A stretch of 64,000 nucleotides of DNA from SIG587 sp045544035 (GTDB lineage: Bacteria; Bacillota; Clostridia; Oscillospirales; Acutalibacteraceae), in the NCBI GenBank assembly GCA_045544035.1, contig JAZPYE010000008.1:1-64000 (forward strand). Direction: 5' to 3'. Shown here piece after piece: positions 60,529-64,000 of this stretch; position 1 is the first letter of the stretch, and each line of letters begins with the position of its first letter. The notes beneath the pieces were generated by a model. The model did no database searches and had not been told where the DNA came from. It worked only from the letters and a program-made list of their open reading frames with translations. The translations under genes and the position numbers were made by a program.

Positions 60529-61548
60529 ATGTTAAATAATATTAAAAAACATATAAAAAATCACAAAAAATTAAATTATTTGCAAAGGTGCATTCGCCGT
60601 ATAAATGACAATGCTTTTGTTGATGAAGTTCTTGAAATCGGCAAAAATCCGCTCAGAATAAATATCCAAAAATTAGGCGATAAAAACGATGGAAAACTCG
60701 TTTATATTGCTCAAACTATGGGTTGCGATGGTTTATTTGCAGAACTGAGATTTTTATTTGCCGAAATATTTTTTGCCGAACGTTTTGGTATGGTGCCGGT
60801 GCTTAAAATTCCGGAAGCCTCTTGTTATCATGAAAATCATCCTGTTAACGGCACAACTAATCCTTTTGAATATTATTTTTGCCCTGTATCTGACATTAGC
60901 TTAGAAGATGCAGAGCAAAGCTGTGCTGTGGTTGAACACAATTATTATCAACGCCAGTATATTAAATCAATTTGCGGTATGGATTCAAGTTATATGCCAA
61001 GTGATGATTATATGAATGCAATGGCCGATTTGGTTAACCGCCATTTAAAATTGAATGATGTGTGTAAGCCTTTTATCGAAAACAGTATAAAAGAAACAAT
61101 TGGCGATAAAAAAACATTGGCTGTTCATGTGCGAGGAGCTGATTTTAAACGCCATTATAAAAATCATCCTAATATGGTAACCACCGATGAATACTTATCG
61201 GCAGTTGATAAAGCTATAAATGAGAACGATTTTGAACAAATATTTTTAGCTACAGATGATTTGCAGGCGATTGAAGTATTTAAGTCAAAATACGGTGACA
61301 AGGTTGTCTTTTTTAACGATGTTATTAGAACCGATGGCGATGAAACCGTAATGAAAAGCACATCTGACCGTGAAAATCATCATTACAAATTGGGTCTTGA
61401 AGTGCTTCGTGATATGTATACATTGTCTTACTGTGATGGTATTATTGCGGGACTTTCAAATGTTAGCATATTTGCCCGCATTGTAAAATTAAGCCGAGGT
61501 TCTGACTTTGAACTTATTAATTATTTGGATAAGGGAATAAAAAAATAA
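60529..61548 (+). CDS. Fucosyltransferase-like glycosyltransferase (HxRGxD motif)
   Basis: 339 residues. The motif LAVHVRGADFKRHYKN (about 205) resembles the HxRxxD donor-binding motif I of alpha-1,2/1,6- and O-fucosyltransferases; later IFLATDD and YCDGIIAGLSNVSIFA fit motifs II and III. The donor may be GDP-fucose, but no GDP-fucose synthesis gene is in the window. No signal peptide. Follows the flippase gene by 1 bp. Confidence 0.7.
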   Translation: MLNNIKKHIKNHKKLNYLQRCIRRINDNAFVDEVLEIGKNPLRINIQKLGDKNDGKLVYIAQTMGCDGLFAELRFLFAEIFFAERFGMVPVLKIPEASCYHENHPVNGTTNPFEYYFCPVSDISLEDAEQSCAVVEHNYYQRQYIKSICGMDSSYMPSDDYMNAMADLVNRHLKLNDVCKPFIENSIKETIGDKKTLAVHVRGADFKRHYKNHPNMVTTDEYLSAVDKAINENDFEQIFLATDDLQAIEVFKSKYGDKVVFFNDVIRTDGDETVMKSTSDRENHHYKLGLEVLRDMYTLSYCDGIIAGLSNVSIFARIVKLSRGSDFELINYLDKGIKK

Positions 61549-61616
61549 GCGATAATACTTTGAATAAAAAATCAAGTATTTTTTCTTTATAGAATGTTTA
61601 AGGAGGAAGTTTAGCT

Positions 61617-62579
61617 TTGGCTATAGAAATTAGTGTAGTTATACCTGTATATAATTGCGAAGATAGTATTGAACGTTGCGTTAATAGTTTATTGGCTCAA
61701 ACGGTAAAGAAAATAGAAATTATTTTAGTTAATGATGGTTCCACAGATAATAGCAAAAGTATTTGTGAAAGTATTTGTGAAAAGAATCAAAATGTATTTC
61801 TTTTAAATCAAGATAATCAGGGCGCTGCCAAAGCTAGGGATACAGGCATTGTTTTTTCACACGGAAAATATATTGGCTTTCTTGACTCTGATGATTGGGT
61901 ACATCCGTCAATGTATGAGAAAATGCTGGATATTGCGAACACTCAAAATGCAGACATTGTGCAGTGCGGTTTTATAAAAACAAGCCAAGTGGATGATAAA
62001 AGCATTTCAATTACCAAGGATTGTTCGGTACATACTGTTACAGGGCATCATGCGCTTAATCAGTTGTTAAAAGTGGTCAAGGAAGATAATTTTAATTATT
62101 TATTATGGAATAAAATCTTTCGAAAAGAATTGTTTTTAAAATTTGAAATGCCTGTTAAGAAAAAAGCAAATAATGATGTTCCTGTTATTCCCAGAGCGTT
62201 TTATTACGCAGAACGCATAGCTTACACGGAACAGCCATTTGTGTATTATTATATTCATAATAATTGTGAACAAAAAAGTATGTCTGATGATTTGTGGAAA
62301 AGCAAGACTAATGCTATATTCTCTCATTTAGAATCGTTTTGGAACATAACGTGTTTTTTTGAAAAATGCAATCGAGAGTTTTATTTAAAATCAATGTATT
62401 TGTTAGGTATTTGGCTTGGTTCTGCAATTCGTTGCAAAAATATGTCGGAACAGCAAAAAGAAATATTAAGAGAAGTAATTTCAAGGGGAAAATTTGTTTT
62501 CAATAAATATGTACCATTAAAATATAAACTTGCCTTTTTGGTGTGTAAAATATTGAGAAAAATCGAGTCTGTTATTTAG
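61617..62579 (+). CDS. Glycosyltransferase family 2 (GT-A)
   Basis: 320 residues: ISVVIPVYNCEDSIERCVNSL, ILVNDGSTDNSKSI, NQGAAKARDTGIVFSHGKYIGFLDSDDWV (DxD). TTG start at 61617 with AGGAGG ten bases upstream. C-terminal part hydrophobic and basic as in other capsule GT2 enzymes. Confidence 0.9.
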   Translation: MAIEISVVIPVYNCEDSIERCVNSLLAQTVKKIEIILVNDGSTDNSKSICESICEKNQNVFLLNQDNQGAAKARDTGIVFSHGKYIGFLDSDDWVHPSMYEKMLDIANTQNADIVQCGFIKTSQVDDKSISITKDCSVHTVTGHHALNQLLKVVKEDNFNYLLWNKIFRKELFLKFEMPVKKKANNDVPVIPRAFYYAERIAYTEQPFVYYYIHNNCEQKSMSDDLWKSKTNAIFSHLESFWNITCFFEKCNREFYLKSMYLLGIWLGSAIRCKNMSEQQKEILREVISRGKFVFNKYVPLKYKLAFLVCKILRKIESVI

Positions 62580-62636
62580 AAGCGTTTAGCAAAAAAACAA
62601 GGCTTTGAAAAGATTGTATGGTTGAAGGAGTATAAT

Positions 62637-63878
62637 ATGAATAAAAAAATTGCTGTTGCAGGAACAGGCTATGTCGGACTATCCATAGCAATTCTTTTAG
62701 CACAACATAATCATGTCACAGCGGTGGATATTATCCCTGAAAAAGTGGAAATAATAAACAACAAAAAATCTCCAATTCAGGATGAATATATTGAAAAATA
62801 TTTAGCGGAAAAAGAACTCGATTTAACTGCTACTTTGGATGGTGAATCAGCATATAAGGATGCGGATTTTGTAGTAATAGCAGCACCGACAAATTATGAT
62901 AGCAATAAAAACTATTTTGATACTTCTGCCGTTGAAGCTGTAATTGAACTTGTAACACGGGTTAATCCCAATGCCATTATGGTTATTAAATCCACTATTC
63001 CGGTTGGTTATACCGCCTCAATAAGAGAAAAAACAGGAAGCAAGAATATAATATTCAGTCCTGAGTTTTTGAGAGAATCTAAAGCACTTTACGATAATTT
63101 GTATCCCTCCCGTATTATTGTTTCAAGCGATGGAAGCGACAGGCTTAATAAGGTTGCAATGGAATTTGCAATGCTTTTGCAGGAGGGAGCTATAAAAGAG
63201 AACATTGACACTCTATGTATGGGATTTACCGAAGCAGAGGCAGTTAAACTATTTGCAAATACATATCTTGCCTTGCGTGTAAGTTATTTTAATGAGTTGG
63301 ATACTTATGCGGAATCAAAGGGTCTTAACCCGAAAAATATCATTGATGGTGTTTGTTTGGACCCTCGTATTGGCAGTCATTACAATAATCCCAGTTTTGG
63401 CTATGGCGGTTACTGTTTGCCAAAGGATACTAAACAGTTGCTTGCAAACTATAGTGACGTTCCCGAAAATTTAATTGGCGCTATTGTTGAAAGCAACAAA
63501 ACACGTAAAGACTTCATCGCTGACCAGGTGTTAAATAAAGCAGGATATTATTCATATAGTAATTCAGTTAATTATGATGAATCGAATGAAAAAACGGTTA
63601 TAATTGGAGTTTATCGTTTGACAATGAAGTCTGATTCAGATAATTTCCGTCAGTCTGCAATTCAAGGTGTGATGAAACGGATTAAAGCAAAGGGCGCGAC
63701 AATAATTATTTACGAGCCTACTTTGGAAAGTGGCAGTACATTCTTTGGTTCAGAAGTTGTTAATGATTTTGAAAAGTTTAAGAGCACGTGCGATGTTATT
63801 ATTGCAAATCGTTACGATAGCTGTTTGGATGATGTTAAAGATAAAGTGTACACAAGAGATGTTTTCCAAAGAGATTAA
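62637..63878 (+). CDS. ugd: UDP-glucose 6-dehydrogenase (nucleotide-sugar dehydrogenase)
   Basis: 413-residue enzyme that oxidises UDP-glucose to UDP-glucuronate. The NAD loop is VAGTGYVGLS, followed by VVIAAPTNYDSNKNYFDT, IKSTIPVGYT, SPEFLRESKA, KLFANTYLALRVSYFNELD and the catalytic Cys in FGYGGYCLPKDTKQL. This pattern matches UDP-glucose dehydrogenases (Streptococcus HasB-like) better than UDP-ManNAc dehydrogenases. ATG at 62637 follows GAAGGAG. Confidence 0.9.
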   Translation: MNKKIAVAGTGYVGLSIAILLAQHNHVTAVDIIPEKVEIINNKKSPIQDEYIEKYLAEKELDLTATLDGESAYKDADFVVIAAPTNYDSNKNYFDTSAVEAVIELVTRVNPNAIMVIKSTIPVGYTASIREKTGSKNIIFSPEFLRESKALYDNLYPSRIIVSSDGSDRLNKVAMEFAMLLQEGAIKENIDTLCMGFTEAEAVKLFANTYLALRVSYFNELDTYAESKGLNPKNIIDGVCLDPRIGSHYNNPSFGYGGYCLPKDTKQLLANYSDVPENLIGAIVESNKTRKDFIADQVLNKAGYYSYSNSVNYDESNEKTVIIGVYRLTMKSDSDNFRQSAIQGVMKRIKAKGATIIIYEPTLESGSTFFGSEVVNDFEKFKSTCDVIIANRYDSCLDDVKDKVYTRDVFQRD

Positions 63879-63924
63879 TTTTTTCACAACAACACTATGA
63901 ATTATTTGGATAAAAGAGGATATT

Positions 63925-64000
63925 ATGAGATTAGTTATTTTAGGTGCAGGCGGACACGGTAATGCGGTTTATGATGTAGCGTTTGCAAACGGCAATTATG
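63925..64000 (+). CDS. Sugar O-acyltransferase, NeuD/PglD-like (N-terminus only)
   Basis: Starts MRLVILGAGGHGNAVYDVAF after AAGAGGA and runs off the right edge at 25 residues. The ILGAGGHG motif is the N-terminal Rossmann-like binding loop of NeuD/PglD left-handed beta-helix acetyltransferases. Complete length unknown. Confidence 0.7.
   Translation, partial: MRLVILGAGGHGNAVYDVAFANGNY

Noticed and set aside
1..64000. CRISPR array, rRNA operon, tRNA gene or intact transposase
   Set aside because: No regularly spaced direct repeats, no conserved rRNA stretches, no cloverleaf with a GTTCGAATC-type arm and no transposase motif were noticed on either strand.

Overview
The window looks like a chromosome segment of a low-to-moderate GC, Gram-positive, spore-forming member of the class Clostridia, probably a gut Oscillospiraceae/Ruminococcaceae-type lineage. 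The evidence is Firmicutes-style gene orders (ruvCAB, tig-clpP-clpX, rplS-lepB-ylqF-rnhB-yraN, queA-tgt-yajC), a YpeB-type germination protein, and small Clostridia-typical families (CD1247 N-terminal domain, DUF1540, DUF4830, a MecA-like adaptor). Species cannot be named from the sequence alone.

Layout. Positions 1-4.6 kb (minus strand) hold ruvC-ruvA-ruvB, an rRNA-type methyltransferase and two ECF-transporter ATPases. The leader of this operon is interrupted by a 273-bp MITE-like inverted-repeat element (4609-4881). From 5 to 10 kb come a small tyrosine phosphatase, inorganic pyrophosphatase and an aconitase-isocitrate dehydrogenase-GntR operon, whose promoter is overlaid by a perfect palindrome. 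From 10 to 20 kb are housekeeping genes: a UgpC/MsmK ATPase, an RsuA-type pseudouridine synthase, ispD-ispF, efp, aroQ, endonuclease IV, yqeG, rpsU, rpe, a MecA-like adaptor and a phosphohexomutase. From 20 to 32 kb are a conserved Cys-rich hypothetical, tig-clpP-clpX, a phosphoesterase, a DUF1540 protein, thrC, an M19 dipeptidase, yraN-rnhB-ylqF-lepB-rplS and ypeB.

From 32.2 to 38.9 kb a plus-strand operon encodes a cysteine desulfurase, ThiI, a 923-residue CinA-sortase B fusion, a membrane-anchored protein whose N-terminus looks like a degenerate copy of the CinA MoCF fold, and a small polytopic membrane protein. This is the most unusual part of the window. It is followed by yajC-tgt-queA (minus) and asd-dapA-dapB (plus, lysine/diaminopimelate pathway).

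From 44.8 kb to the right edge runs a long, visibly more AT-rich plus-strand cluster for a surface polysaccharide of Wzx/Wzy type. It has an initiating phosphoglycosyl transferase, several GT2 and GT4 glycosyltransferases, an EpsG-like polymerase, a flippase, a CapE-type 4,6-dehydratase with an RmlD-like reductase and a WecB-type 2-epimerase (predicting an N-acetylated 6-deoxy-L-hexosamine), a UDP-glucose dehydrogenase (predicting a uronic acid), a fucosyltransferase-like enzyme and two acyltransferases. The cluster continues past the window. No rRNA, tRNA, CRISPR array or intact transposase was seen. Start codons were chosen by Shine-Dalgarno position, so several differ from the longest possible reading frame.
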